This document shows positions 21,700 to 33,269 of a DNA stretch of 64,000 nucleotides, piece by piece. Under the pieces are notes generated by a model, which saw nothing but the letters and a program-made list of their open reading frames with translations, was not told the DNA's origin and ran no database searches. Every line of letters begins with the position of its first letter. Position 1 is the stretch's first letter. A program made the translations under genes and the position numbers. Source of the DNA: Anadara kagoshimensis (Eukaryota > Mollusca > Bivalvia > Arcoida > Arcidae); contig CM037874.1 in assembly GCA_021292105.1 (NCBI GenBank), forward strand, positions 24,354,583 through 24,418,582. The letters run 5' to 3'.

Positions 21700-23190
21700 C
21701 GACAAATGTTGCCAATATGAGAACTTAATCAGTAATTCTAACACAAACTACTGTCCGTTGATCGTCGTCAAAGATGATCTTCAGTCTTATTTAGATAGAG
21801 TCTACTCTCGCCTCGCATCACCTAATGATTAATTCTTAAAATTCCAAAGAATTACTTGGACATTTTTATTCTAGTACGTTATCACGTGTAAAAAAGAAAA
21901 AAAAAACAAACTGTTGATTTTTCTACACTTTACACTACTATCTCTCATTCTAAATTAAAAGAACGTCTAAAACAAAGTATTCACTTGGCATTGTTTTACA
22001 AAAATGGTAAGATACCATCAACAAAATTGTCTTTGACAGACAATATATTTTTATATTCGGTAATATCATTTTCCAGCAGGCAATCAGTATAGAAATGGGC
22101 ATCATTTCTTGTTTTGTTTCATTATTCGTATGAAGCAGAATTTATGCAGAACCTTGTTAAATCTGGGGAGAGGACTGTCGCAAAATCAACCAAATTATTA
22201 TGCAGATATATAGATGAGATTCTATATAGCTCTTAATAAATCTGTATTTGGAGACTATGTGAATGCTATTTAAATTAGTGAGCTGCTGGAAATACAGATA
22301 AGACTTTATTTACTTTATATTTAGACATGCAACATTTTAAAAACTTTTTAACATCGATGACATATTTCACCCAATCTTAATACGATGTAATTTGAAACGA
22401 TTAACGAATGTGTTTGTCACATCAACTGTCCGAATTAAAACAAAATATAAAGACAAAATCTTCCTAAAACGCTACATTTAGACGCAGCCCTGTTTTGTGG
22501 TTTATACTAAATTGTTTTTGGCTGGATTTAATTGCACTTTTGAACCATTTCGAAAGATATTGAGTGATATTATATTGCACATGATGAAATAAATTTATAT
22601 AAGATTGAGTGGAACATGCTGCCGCATTGTTTCATTGACGATTTTAGTTTACGATTCCTTTACCAAATGGTAAATATTTCTTATTAATTCATAAAAGAAA
22701 GAAATGTGTAACTAAAACATGTCACAGCCAACCCGTATGACACAATGTAAGGTACATAAATAATTTATATTTGATATATAACATACACTGCACGCTGTTG
22801 TAATAAAAAGAGAAAAAACTTTGCAACTTTAACCGGAGATTTGTGTTTATCACGTGGAACTCAATTTTTATAATATTTTTATCATTTAGTTCAAAAACCT
22901 TTTTAATTTATCGTTAAATATTAGAACGCTTTTATTTTAAAACAAAAAATTCGCATCTTACTTTATTTTCAATACATACTAGGTTATTTTGTTTTATTAT
23001 AACATACATTATACGATATTGTAATACAAAGAGGAATAACTTTGCAACTTTAACCGGAGATTCTTAATTATCATGTAGAACTCAGATTTTATGATATTTT
23101 ATCATTTAGTCATTGTGTCGCAAGACAGCATTTTTTCAGTCATCACAATATTGTTGATAAGTATGATCTTTCTGTATCATCAATAATGTA
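21700..23190 (+). mobile_element. Old R1-type retroelement with reverse-transcriptase remnants, unit 1
   Basis: Diverged remnants include a RYIDEILY (YxDD-like) box near 22190-22230 and a C-terminal HHNIVDKYDLSVSS-like end near 23140-23180. The sister region is 33270-34620, where the box reads YRYMDDIL. Broken, old and shared by both duplication units. Confidence 0.5.
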
Positions 23191-23209
23191 AAAGCCATTT
23201 CAAAATCTT

Positions 23210-23395
23210 GTTATGGGTCATGAGGTTTAGACACTTGAGGCATATACTGGTATAGCATTGATGTTTATCAAGACTGGAGAGAGGGTTGCTCTTAACATTT
23301 CTCTTGAAGTTTATGATAGTGTAGCATTGATGTTACCAAGATTGGAAAAGGGTTGCGCTTGACAGCTATTAACACTTAGATTAGACGCTTAAAGG
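23210..23395. repeat. Two diverged tandem copies of a roughly 85-bp segment
   Basis: GGTATAGCATTGATGTTTAT... is repeated as GTGTAGCATTGATGTTACCA.... The sister block is 36270-36455 in unit 2. Confidence 0.6.
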
Positions 23396-23399
23396 ATCA

Positions 23400-24668
23400 T
23401 AATTACAATCTTTTTTTAATTATTTTTATTTTTGTATAGCAAACATGAAATATCATAATTTTACATAATTGTTATATACATTCATAATACAATATATACA
23501 ATATACAGATTTTCTGCATGGTTATTCAATACATGTATATAGTGAAAAAAAATAATTTAGAACACTGTAAATATATTTTGAAAACCTATCAAAAATTTCC
23601 AGTTTTCCCAAATTGCTTAATCTTATTCTTTCTAATGCTATATTATAGTTCAATTTTGTTCTTAAACTGTTAAAATTTAATTTGCTATCATTTGATCGGG
23701 CGTTGTATATATTATTTCTTACTAAGATAAATATGAAGTTTAAAGGTTTTAATTTTTCCGAAATGTTTGGGTTACCGAAGATAGCCGTTTTAGGATTTAT
23801 TTCTAAATTTATTCCTTTATTTTCAAATAAATTTTCTAATTTCTCCCAAAGATTATAAACATGTTGACACTCCCAAAACAAATGTATTATATTTTCCGCA
23901 AATGTGTTACAAAATTTACATTTTTCATCTGTTCTTATTCCAATTTTTTTCAGATAACTATTTGTTGCTAAAATGTTATTATTTATTCTATACTGAAACC
24001 ACTGGAGATAGTATTTTTGGTTGCATAAAAGGGTATGCAATTGTAAATTTTCCATTCTTTATCTCCAATGTTAAACTCTGATTTCCATTTTATTTCACTT
24101 GTCTGTATTTTGTGTGTATTATTTAAAAATAAGTACATGTCTTTAGCGCCTTTTTTAGATTTAAAAATTATTTTTAAGTGAAACGGTATAAACGGGTTTA
24201 TTGTTTTAATGATGTTAGGGTGTATCTTAAGTGTTTTTATATACTTTTTAATTGAATTTATAAGACTTTTATACTCTAGAAAATTTGTTTTGATGTTGTA
24301 TTTTAGTTTAAAAGTTTCATAATTCAGTAATTGTTGGTTTTCATCTATTAAATCTTTTATGAAAACGATATTATTTTTGAAATATTCTTTATAAAGTATT
24401 GTTTCATTGTTTATTTTTATATTTATATTACACCGTATGCACAAAGATTCAATGTCGTTCCAGTTTTAACGGAAATATTTTTTATTTGTAAAATAGACCA
24501 TGCTTCAAAAACATCTTTCCAAAATGTATTTTTAATATTATGTATTTTCTTATTTAAATATTCCGCTCCCATAGTGGCAATGTCATTACTTTGAAAATTA
24601 AAACTTCTAGATAACCTTAAGCATTTAGAATCACTTTGTAAGAGTCTTAGTATCCAGGTCATTTATAA
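23400..24668 (-). mobile_element. L1/Tx1-like LINE, 5'-truncated 3' end
   Basis: Three overlapping minus-strand frames cover the C-terminal part of an L1/Tx1-type ORF2. The last (24055-23522) carries a zinc-knuckle CKFC...IIHLFWEC (C-x2-C-x8-H-x4-C) typical of that clade's C-terminus. A frame change near 24000-24050 breaks it, and another lies near 24430. The 3'UTR ends in an A-rich stretch at about 23400-23440 (minus). The sister site in unit 2 (about 36470) lacks the LINE, so it arrived after the large duplication. Confidence 0.8.
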
Positions 24669-24689
24669 GGATTCCAGAAAAAAGTAAAA

Positions 24690-24952
24690 CCTTTTTTTTA
24701 GACTACTAATAAGTTAGATTTAACAAGTGAAATTCCGCCATGGAAGTGATATTGGGTATTCTGGAAGGGTATCACCTCCTGTTTAGCTAGCTACAGCCGC
24801 CACGTGTGTAATCAAAATTGAGTGAAAGGAAGATTGAAATACGGGACGTCATATATATCCAGGGCAAATCTAGGCACAGAGACATCAAACTTTTCGAGGA
24901 CCCTAATAAACCTAGTCTTGCAAAATCCCTGGGTCAACAATTTATTTGTAAT
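24690..24952 (-). mobile_element. R1 3' fragment, first of a head-to-tail pair
   Basis: Reverse complement of the R1 3'UTR and the end of the coding part. It abuts the next copy at 24953. Confidence 0.7.
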
Positions 24953-25560
24953 CAAAAACAAACATACTAGTCCATATCCGAATCACAATCTAGAAGCAAA
25001 GTAAAAACGTTGGAACTGACAAGTTAGGTTACACACGTGAACTTCTACCAGGGAAGTGAGGCCGGGTACTCCGGAAGGGTAAGCACCTTCTGTTTAGCTG
25101 GCTACACCCGCCACGTGTGTAATCAAAATTGTGTGAAAGGAACATGGAACTATGAGACGTCAAATATATCCAAGGCAATCCTGGACATAGAGACATCAAA
25201 CTTGTCAACAATACTGTGATGGCGGCCATAAAACTTTTTGAGGGCCTTGATAAGCATAGGCTTGCAATTTCCCTGAGTCAACAATTTATTTGCAAGCAAG
25301 CTACTTCGTTGTACAAAGTCCCCGTAGTGGGATCAAACTCTACCATAGCGTATTAATTGGGAAACAAATACACCATAAGCAGGAGAAGCAGGTATATTGC
25401 TGCATACAAAAGGAAAGTTGAAAATAAAAATTGAAGTCATCACGTTTGTCTAAAAGTTTCAAATGTAGCCTTTCATGTGCGTCATAATCCAGGTATAATT
25501 CTAAATATGAAGCAGAACTTGAGGAATCAGTCGTGTCTTTCCGATTCTTCAAGTTCTGTT
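24953..25560 (-). mobile_element. R1 3' fragment, second of the pair
   Basis: A longer copy, with tail near 24960 and coding pieces up to the SSASYLELYLDYDAHERLHL region near 25460-25540. Broken fossil. Confidence 0.75.
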
Positions 25561-25934
25561 TCATAATTAGAATGCTGGAAACTAAATTTCAAATTAAATG
25601 ACAAACACGATGACATAATTTTTTTCTATTGTAAATTTAAGTATATTCAGCCTACACCTACTTATCCTAATTATGTAATATTTGTTTTGCAGTAATTATG
25701 GTAGAGGTTGTTCCCAATATGGCACGGATCAAGCTGTTTAAAAATGTTGACTGAAAGATTTTGCAATATTATACATATCAAGATCTTCAAAAAGTTTTAT
25801 TGCCGTGATCATGATATTAATGATAAATATGATGTCTCAAAAATTATCCTAGTTCTATGTTGCTTCTATTCTAAATTTTGATAAAACAAGTTGCAGGTGT
25901 AGCTGTCTGGACTGTGGTGCCTACCATTCTGGAG

Positions 25935-26310
25935 CGACCGACCACCGACCTCATTTTCCTGGTGGAATTTCACGTGTTTGAGCTAATTTGACAGTTTGCA
26001 GTGTTTACTTTATTAAGGGGGTTGAAATTTGGTATTGTTCGCCGATGTTTGTGTTTGAATTGTTATTTTAGTTTTCAAAGTGTTTACTCTACTAAGGGGA
26101 TTGTGATTTGGTATTGTTCGGCGATGTTTGTGTTTGATTTCTTCTTTCAGTTTTCAAAGTGTTTACTCTACTAAGGGGATTGTGATTTGGTATTGTTCGG
26201 TGATGTTTGTGTTTGATTTCTTCTTTCAGTTTTCAAAGTGTTTACTCTACTAAGGGGATTGTAATTTGGCATTGTTCAGTGATGTATGTGTTTAATTTCT
26301 TCTTTCATTA
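25935..26310 (+). repeat. R1 tail with 79-bp tandem repeat
   Basis: The segment GTGTTTACT...TTTGTGTTTGATTTCTTC recurs at 26001, 26080, 26159 and 26238, a period of 79 bp. The sister region in unit 2 (36490-36625) has one copy, so the array expanded after duplication. Confidence 0.85.
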
Positions 26311-26434
26311 AAATATCAAATAATAGTTTTTCTTATAAACTTTTACTTGTTTGCTTTGGTTGCTGTTTAACAGAAACAATTTATAAGACCTCAATGCATG
26401 TGTTGTATCTTTGCGTATTGTTTATTTTAATTTT

Positions 26435-26575
26435 TATGCAGCACCCGGCCTATCTTCATTGGTGGAAGTTTACGTGTTTGACATTACTGGTCAGTTTCAA
26501 AGTTTTTACTTTGCTACTGGATTGTGATCCGTACAGGGATTAGTATGTTTTTTTTTATTAGTTTGCTACTACATT
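26435..26575 (+). mobile_element. R1 tail fragment
   Basis: Matches GGTGGAAGTTTACGTG...TTTACTTTGCTACTGGATTG and the usual end. Confidence 0.6.
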
Positions 26576-26944
26576 ACATAAATGACTTATAATTTGAACA
26601 TGTTGCCACAAAGTATAGAAAACAAAGCATAAAAAATATTTTTTATACAATTTATTCTAATCTTAACAGTATAAATACAAAATCATCATATCTATTAAGT
26701 TGTTTTCTGTTTCCCCGAGGGACCATAAACGAGATACATAGTACGATTTACCTACAAATAAAGATATAAAAAGATAAATAAAACTTATATTGGTTTTCTA
26801 TATATATATAGTCAAACAACATTGACCTGTCTGCTTGACCTTTCATCAGGAATATTATCTTTATATGATGATCCACCTAACAGATAGGTAGTGTTTTTTG
26901 ATGACATAAAGACTATTTGAATGTGCATATTAATGGTAGATTTC

Positions 26945-27155
26945 AATTCCTCATTAACTAAGGTATACTCCTTCATAAAATTATTTCCTTAGATAAATTT
27001 GACAAAATATATTTTGGTCATTTAGGTATCTTTTTTTAACGTTTTGAAAAACTTACAGTTTCATAATTTTGGTCCAAGCACTACTGATGAAAAATTATAT
27101 TCCAAAACGGTCGTCTATTGCAGTGAATTTTAATTGGTATAATATGTAAATATGA
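26945..27155 (+). repeat. Hammerhead-bearing repeat, decayed copy (h4)
   Basis: The core is at 27077-27122. CTGATGA is kept, but stem II cannot pair properly and GAAA is AAAA. It lies in intron 3 of pseudogene D; the sister copy h6 is in gene E. Confidence 0.7.
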
Positions 27156-27656
27156 CTAATATAAAATCGTGTTTTATTTTAACACCTTAGTTAGTATGTC
27201 GAAATGCAAAATTATCAATGTCTATTGCGATCGATATTAAATATACGTATAAAATGAAGGTCTTATCGTTTGTCTTTACCTTTTCGTCAGCTGCCTCCGT
27301 TATTAATCCAACTTCCACCGTTAATTCTCCAGCTTCCATTGGAACCCCAGTTTCCATTAGATCCCTAATTTCCATTAGAACCCCTGTTCCAATTACCTCT
27401 ACCGTTGATTCCTCTCCATCCTACTGGTGATATTTAAACAAAACCTGTTTTTATTTATATTTAAAACACCTTATATCCCATGTCATAAAATTAATAGTGA
27501 GAAACACTTAATGTAAATGTGTGACTGACCTTGGTCGGATTCTGGACATTTCAAAAGTGTACACTGAATAAAGTAATGTGGGAAAAAGACATGACGTTCT
27601 TTTGAAATATGATACGCATTGCATCTACGTAACAGGAACACGTTTCTTATTGTGAA

Positions 27657-28012
27657 TTTACTGCCATCTATAAACTATTACACATGCTAAAACTGCTCCT
27701 ATCATTACAGACTGAAAATCTTCACGGAACTAAATTAAACATGTTTCTGCTAAAGCGGTTTTCTAACTAAATAGTGGTTTATCTTGAAAAATATATTTTT
27801 AAATATTTTTATATTTTTTCTGATAATTTCAAAACAGTTCAAAGAAAATTGTTTTTCTTAAAAAAAACCAACTTTGTTGCATACACATAGACCTTGAAGT
27901 TAAGATATCACTCTCAAATATTGTAAAAACTGTTAATAAAAGTTGGTAATTGTAATATAAGCCTATGACAAAAGGTATATTTATACAGAAGTGTTTTTAT
28001 GGCAGTGTATAT
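27657..28012. repeat. MITE family M3, old copy in pseudogene D intron 2
   Basis: The ends read CTGCCATCTATAAA...TTTTTATGGCAGTGTAT as imperfect inverted repeats. It is shared with gene E (37998-38182, internally deleted) and with a free copy at 53368-53731. Confidence 0.6.
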
Positions 28013-28614
28013 AGACAGTTTGGTTATATATATTTTTATTTAAGGTTTGTCAAAGAAAACATGCAGTTGGTTCATTGTTTGGTGACATTGTTTTTTGAGT
28101 ATTTAAATTTCCACATTTTTGGAATGGTTGTAAAATATGCTTGAGGATTGAGGGCCGTCTAGAAGTACAATTAAATTAGAGGAGGGGTATTTTGATCAGT
28201 GGTCCAAATATAATTCTTGTTTCTTTATTTAAATGGTGTTGTGTTCTTGGTTGCCATTCTAAGGCTGCTTAGTACATGATTTTAATTATTCGTAAAGGGG
28301 TTCAAATTTTACCCGTGATCAATACTAATTCTATATTTTGTTGTTTTAGACAAATGAAAATTAAATTTCTCCTTACCTCCATCATAGTACAAGCTGCTAA
28401 TTTCCGTTGCCCCAGGACCCACTTTCTCCATACCAAATACCTCCATTGTCCAAAGGTCCATTACCACCCCAGTGATTGCCGTATCTCCAGGGTCTATTGG
28501 TCCATGGGGTATCATTTAGGGCTTCATTAAAAACGACCAAGCACAAAAAAACGGAGGGCAAAAAATCTTCATATTTTATATCTGAAAGAAACCATTAACA
28601 TGAATTTAATCATT

Positions 28615-28645
28615 GTAAAAAAACTGCCAATTAATGAGTAATTTA
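28615..28645. other. Junction of the large direct duplication
   Basis: Left of here the sequence follows the gene E intron 1 pattern (ACCATTAACATGAATTTAAT). Right of here it follows the sequence upstream of gene C (from about 16618, GAGTAATTTATGC). The joint therefore fuses a D/E-type intron to the upstream region of a C/F-type gene. Confidence 0.75.
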
Positions 28646-29174
28646 TGCATATCTGTTGAGTATCCAATTGCCAATTTAAACAAAGTTATTCAAACAAATC
28701 TATGATAAGAGTGACTTAGTTCATTTTCTACTTACGTGACTCGGTACATTGTGATGGTTGACAAATAGATCTGCAAAACAAAGAAGTGTCAATATTTCGC
28801 CATTTTGACATATAAAACGCATTTTCTAATACATTATTAAGTTTTTACTTTGCTTTTTGGAATTGTGATTTAAAGATTGACTGGTATATTTGTTTATGTT
28901 TTTAAATCCTTAGCCACTTGTATAATCTTAGAATCCTTAATTAATTCCACATAAAATGTCCATCTCTACTGATTGCCAAAACGCAGAAAATGAGTTTGCG
29001 TATAATGAACTATTTTTGTGTATATCAGCAGCCCTTACTGAAACAACTGACCTCCTGAAACAAATACGTCATGCTTTTTTTACGTTTGGGGATTTTATTT
29101 TTTTCTACCACTGGTTTGTAAATAAAGATTAACAACTTCAATTGTCTTTAACAAAATCATTTCTTTGTTGATTT

Positions 29175-29325
29175 ATAGTTGTATGTTAGCTACTGGACAC
29201 GACATTGCATGTTAAAAACAACTACCTATAATTCAAGATGACATATCAGCTTGTCAAACAAGAGTTTTAAAAAAATCACACTAGAGTTGAACAAAAGTCA
29301 CCATGTGTTAAACAATAAATACTTA
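29175..29325 (+). promoter_or_regulatory. Conserved upstream module of gene F
   Basis: CCTATAATTCAAGATGACAT at 29225-29244, about 206 bp upstream of the TATA box, with the TGTCAAACAAGAGTTTTAAA core beside it. Confidence 0.65.
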
Positions 29326-29449
29326 AAAAATCTTAGGGTTGTTTAGTTAAAAAAACCAACAAAAAAATGCAACCTATTTTCATTGTAAAAACATATATTT
29401 TTTAAATGTTGGAGGGACATAATCGAGTCTATTTCCTCCAAATGTCCCC

Positions 29450-29506
29450 TATATATACCGAAGAGTTGTATGTTGCAGCAGTCTTCCAGAGGGATAAACA
29501 ACCAAG
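29450..29506 (+). promoter_or_regulatory. TATA box and non-coding exon 1 of gene F
   Basis: TATATATA at 29450-29457. The start is expected near 29480, and exon 1 ends at 29506 (AACCAAG|GTAAGT). Confidence 0.8.
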
Positions 29507-30430
29507 GTAAGTTCTTTTAAATTGATAATTTCATTTTATCTTTGTTGAATTGACTCAAAATCAATTGATTTGTGTAAGAAAGCTGAATTATTTCAAATGA
29601 AAGTTTATACTTTAAGTCGTAATCAGTCTTGGACTTAATTTTTTATTTTAAATTTAAAAAAAAATTTAAAACTTGGTAATTTTATATCACCTTTAGTTAT
29701 ATTTAGTTGAATTATCATAAACGAATGAACCCAAAATTGATACCAAAACTGAAGTAAATATATTTAGGCAAATGTCTGTCTTGTTGATAAAAAACGTCAT
29801 AAAGTGGTCTTCAATTTGACAATTATTTAACAATTTGGTTCAATATATTAAAGCACCGTCAGTAATGATATTTTAACATTATTTCCAAACGTCACGGAGA
29901 TCATTGTTTTGTTTGCCTATTTCATTACTGGCGTATTTTGCTTCGTGTTCTTTGTTGCGATAGTTATTGTACATGTTTTCTCAAATTCCCTTTTCCTATT
30001 TTAAAGAAATAAATTTATTGAATTCTTCAAGCTTCGATCAATTAGGTCCATGTTCAAACAACAACCAGAAAAGCAAAGAAAAAATCAGCAAATTAAGTTA
30101 GCCACGTGTAATCATTTTATTATCATGTTATCATTTTCAAGCGACTTAGAGACCTTTTGTAGTGTATGCAGCATGTTCTTGTTGCCTCTAGACTTTGCTA
30201 CAGATACAAGTTGTAAAGATAAAACTTTTCATATTTTCTATATTATATGCTCTTCCTTGGTGTTTTTACTTTGCTTCTGGATTATGATTCGAACATGGAT
30301 TAGTAGGTATATTTTTGATTGGTTATGTATGTTTTTTAAAACAAAAATTGCCGTTAACTGTTCTTCGTCGCAGTAGCTACAATTTTAAAAATCCGTCTTT
30401 AATTGAGTTTTCTAATGTTTTCAGTTAAAT

Positions 30431-32183
30431 ATGAAAATTTTGTTGCTCGCCGTCTTTTTGTGCTTGGTCGTTGTAAATCAAGCGTGGAATGATGGACCCT
30501 GGAGACGCGGAGGAAACGGAGGATGGATTGGTGGAGGTGGTGGTTACTGGAATAACGGCCCCTGGAATAGCGGTGGTGGTAAGAAGTGATAAAATACCAA
30601 TTTAAGAAACAACTATATTTGAAACATGGTTTTATCTACCTGACTGCAAAAGAATCGAAATCAAGATTGAAAAAAACTAAATTAAAAGCTAACATTGCAG
30701 CTCTGTATGTTATACAAGTGCAATTTTTGTCACTCTTTTTAAAATTGAACTTATTTACTGTGTATCTTTTTCTCATTTTTGATGCCATCCAAAGACAATC
30801 GGAATTTTGATTATCAGTAGTCAAAATACGCTACTATTACTCTGTATTCTGCACACTGGTTTATTTAACCCATCCTCAATTTTCAACCTATGATTTAACT
30901 TCTTGTTAAAAGTAAGCAAGAAAAGATAAGAAGGTTTGTATTAAGGGGACATTACATTTCTATTCTAACTTCTTTGTTTGTCTTTTCTTTACACCAAATG
31001 GAAATGTAGCACACGAGATGTATTTGAAAATTTTAATATAAAATAAACGTCTTATTCTAAACAATAGGTGTTGTGATAGGTGGCGGAAGATGGAATAATG
31101 GCGGTTGGAGAAATGGTGGGGGCTGGAGAAACAATGGAAACTGGGGGAACAATGGGAACTGGGGAGGAAATGGTGGAAGCTGGCGAAAAGGTAATGTGTA
31201 ATGTGTATATATAAACAAACAACAAACAATAGTCAAATTGAGGACATACTGTAAACGTTGTGTTTGGAAAATGAAAAACCGCTTCAATCATTTTATTGAA
31301 ATAGGATATTTATCAAAATATATAAGTTTATTTTTGGGATTTTGAAATTAATATTTTAAATACATGAATTATTATAATTATTTCATTATTTTGAAAGTTT
31401 GACAGCACAAAATATGGGTTTAAAGTAAAATAAAATCATTTAATGTAAGACATGTATTTAAAAAAGTCTTACATTGTAAGGTATATCGAAAACAAACATA
31501 CCAATCAATTTTCAAACCTAAATTGCATAGCAAAGTAAAAACTTTGAAGCTTACACCTGGATAGTAAGACGCGGTAACAATTTATTTGTAAGCAGCTTGC
31601 CTAGTTGGATAAAGTTCCCGCAGTGGGAACAATTTCTCCCGTGGCGTATAAATTATGAAACAAATACACCATAACCAAGAGAACCAGGTATTTTGCTGCA
31701 TAGAAAAGGAAATTTGACAATATAAATATTGAAGCCATCAAGTTTGTCATACAGCTTTAATTGTAGCCTTTCCTGACGTCATAATTGAGATATAAGTTTA
31801 TATATGAAGCAGTACTTGAAGAACCGGTCGTTTTTTTTTATTTCAAGCCCAATGGGATAGATGACATTCACAAATCTATATTCCATGATGGAAACTGGCA
31901 AACTAATCTAGACAACTGAAATACCGCCACGAAAGTGAGACCGTGTGTCCTATAGATTTATTCCTCTGATTATATATTATGTATTATTCTAAGAAATTTG
32001 GTCCCAGATGGTCATTGTGCATCCAGTCTCTGTCATGGTAAATTCCAATTGCATTATCAATTAAAGCCTTAATTATTGAGTTTGATATAGAAGTGCCTGA
32101 TTGCACCACTGACCTTTTTCGTCTAGTTTACTGTTAATTCTTATTTATTTTCATTTACAGGTGGCGGTGGCAATTTTTACTAA
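30431..32183 (+). CDS. Gene F: secreted Gly/Asn/Trp-rich protein, 97 aa
   Basis: Plus-strand gene. Coding exons are 30431-30578 (exon 2 begins 30425), 31068-31190 and 32161-32183; all junctions are GT/AG and phase 1. The signal peptide is identical to that of A, B and C. The mature part starts WNDGPWRRGGNGGWIG and is one codon shorter in exon 2 than C. Exon 3 has a reduced number of G/N/W units (GGWRNGGGWRNNGNW), and the end is GGGNFY-stop. It is the sister of gene C from the large duplication; changes include N-to-D and Y-to-R after the signal peptide and loss of three codons in exon 3. Intron 2 lacks the hammerhead element found in C; intron 3 holds an R1 fragment without SINE. Probable extracellular structural role. 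Confidence 0.85.
31490..31880 (-). mobile_element. R1 retroelement 3' fragment in gene F intron 3
   Basis: Sister of the fragment in gene C intron 3, without the nested SINE. Broken fossil. Confidence 0.65.
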
Positions 32184-32202
32184 GTAAGCCGATATTTGTG
32201 TT

Positions 32203-32218
32203 ATGGTCCCTCAGGAAA
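32203..32218 (+). promoter_or_regulatory. Conserved 3'UTR motif of gene F
   Basis: ATGGTCCCTCAGGAAA, 20 nt after the stop. Confidence 0.6.
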
Positions 32219-32275
32219 TAAACATGAAATAACTAAATGGACATAATGATTTTGTATTTGTATTGTTTAGATTAG

Positions 32276-32281
32276 AATAAA
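32276..32281 (+). terminator. Poly(A) signal of gene F
   Basis: AATAAA, 93 nt after the stop. Confidence 0.75.
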
Positions 32282-32391
32282 TATCATTTAAATATTTTAC
32301 ATGCTCTTTTTCTATCTTTTGTGGAACTTTGTTCAAGTTAATACAAATGTGCATGTTGAAGCAACAACAAACATTGAAATAACAGTTAAGA

Positions 32392-32720
32392 GTTGAGAGT
32401 AATGCAGTCAAGAATATGTCACTTATATCACGACGTCGCCAGCTATAGACGAAGGTGCACAAATTTTACCTGTGTGCTTCGCTGATGGCCTTATACAGCA
32501 GGGTTCTTTAGCGTACAATGTCCATCATGACACGGGACGTCGGTTATTTCAAGTTCCTACCCAAAAGAACCGTGACTTTCATTTCGTAATGCCGAGTGCT
32601 TGGCGAAAGAACAGTCACTACCCACTCTCAAGCCTTGGGTCAGACCCGGTCGGGTTTCGAACCCACGACCTCCCACTAACGGAGCGAGCACTCTATTAAC
32701 TGAGCTACCGCAATGGTAAG
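32392..32720 (-). repeat. tRNA-derived SINE (family 1), copy S4
   Basis: Sister of S3. A 12-bp target duplication TAACAGTTAAGA flanks it at 32380-32391 and 32721-32732. The tRNA-like head is at the right end. Confidence 0.88.
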
Positions 32721-33269
32721 TAACAGTTAAGAAGAAAAGAGATACTAATCGTTTGTAAGAAACAATTAAGTCAGCTGCCAAGTCTGGATAGTGGCTTGTC
32801 AAAGAATATGTAGCAATTCTACATCATATACAGAAACAGTTTAACATTGCAATCATCGGATTTAAACTATATAGAAATAATATATAATTAACATCGTTAA
32901 CAAATCATTCAATTTGATAGAAAAAATACATCTAGCCCATATTAAATACATTCTTATAGTATTTTACCCTTTGTTTTGATAAAAGAAAATAGAAAACATT
33001 TTAAGTTATTTCGATAAACTGACTATTATGTTTCACTGTAAATTTGAAAGTTTTGCGATTGCAGTTTCTATTGTCTTGCATAAAGGTTAGTATTTTTCAT
33101 TTACTTGCATCTTGTCGTAAAGAGAAATCGCTATGCGCATATTGGTTTACATTGATTATATCTAAAATGTGATAAAAGTTGTAAGTATGTGAAAAATTAC
33201 ACATCGAAAACCGTTTCTAAACTTAAGAAATATCCGTACAAGAAAAGATGTACAGCAGGTTCCTCTAAA

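Larger units (their letters stand above)
26651..28582 (-). pseudogene. Pseudogene D: broken sister of gene E
   Basis: Minus-strand remnants of all coding exons: exon 2 at 28582-28377 (ATG at 28573), exon 3 at 27423-27280, exon 4 from 26751, poly(A) signal 26651-26656. Exon 2 has a 1-base loss within the signal peptide (frame shift after ATGAAGATTTTTTG) and further indels. Exon 3 has in-frame stops TAG (27367-27365) and TGA (27289-27287). In exon 4 the normal TAC-TAA end has become TAC-TAT, so the stop is lost. Sequence upstream of about 28620 is not E-like but continues as the region upstream of gene F, so promoter and exon 1 are absent. Splice sites are mostly kept. It is a host gene killed by, or decaying after, the duplication junction. 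Confidence 0.88.
16600..28630. repeat. Large direct duplication, unit 1 (genes C and D)
   Basis: Sequence from about 16.6 kb runs parallel to sequence from about 28.64 kb: promoter region, gene C/F, downstream SINE, RT-bearing R1 block, and gene D/E. Unit 1 alone has SINEs at 17661 and 20228, a hammerhead element at 18858, an L1-like LINE at 23400 and an expanded 79-bp repeat at 26000. Unit 1 lacks an insert seen in unit 2 at about 34617-36230. Confidence 0.85.

Noticed and set aside
25935-26310. CRISPR-like array
   Set aside because: Units of 79 bp are near-identical along their whole length with no variable spacers, and the genome is eukaryotic.
27218-27430. Plus-strand 70-codon ORF
   Set aside because: Antisense shadow of pseudogene D exon 3; the same strand relation holds for 37555-37740 over gene E exon 3.
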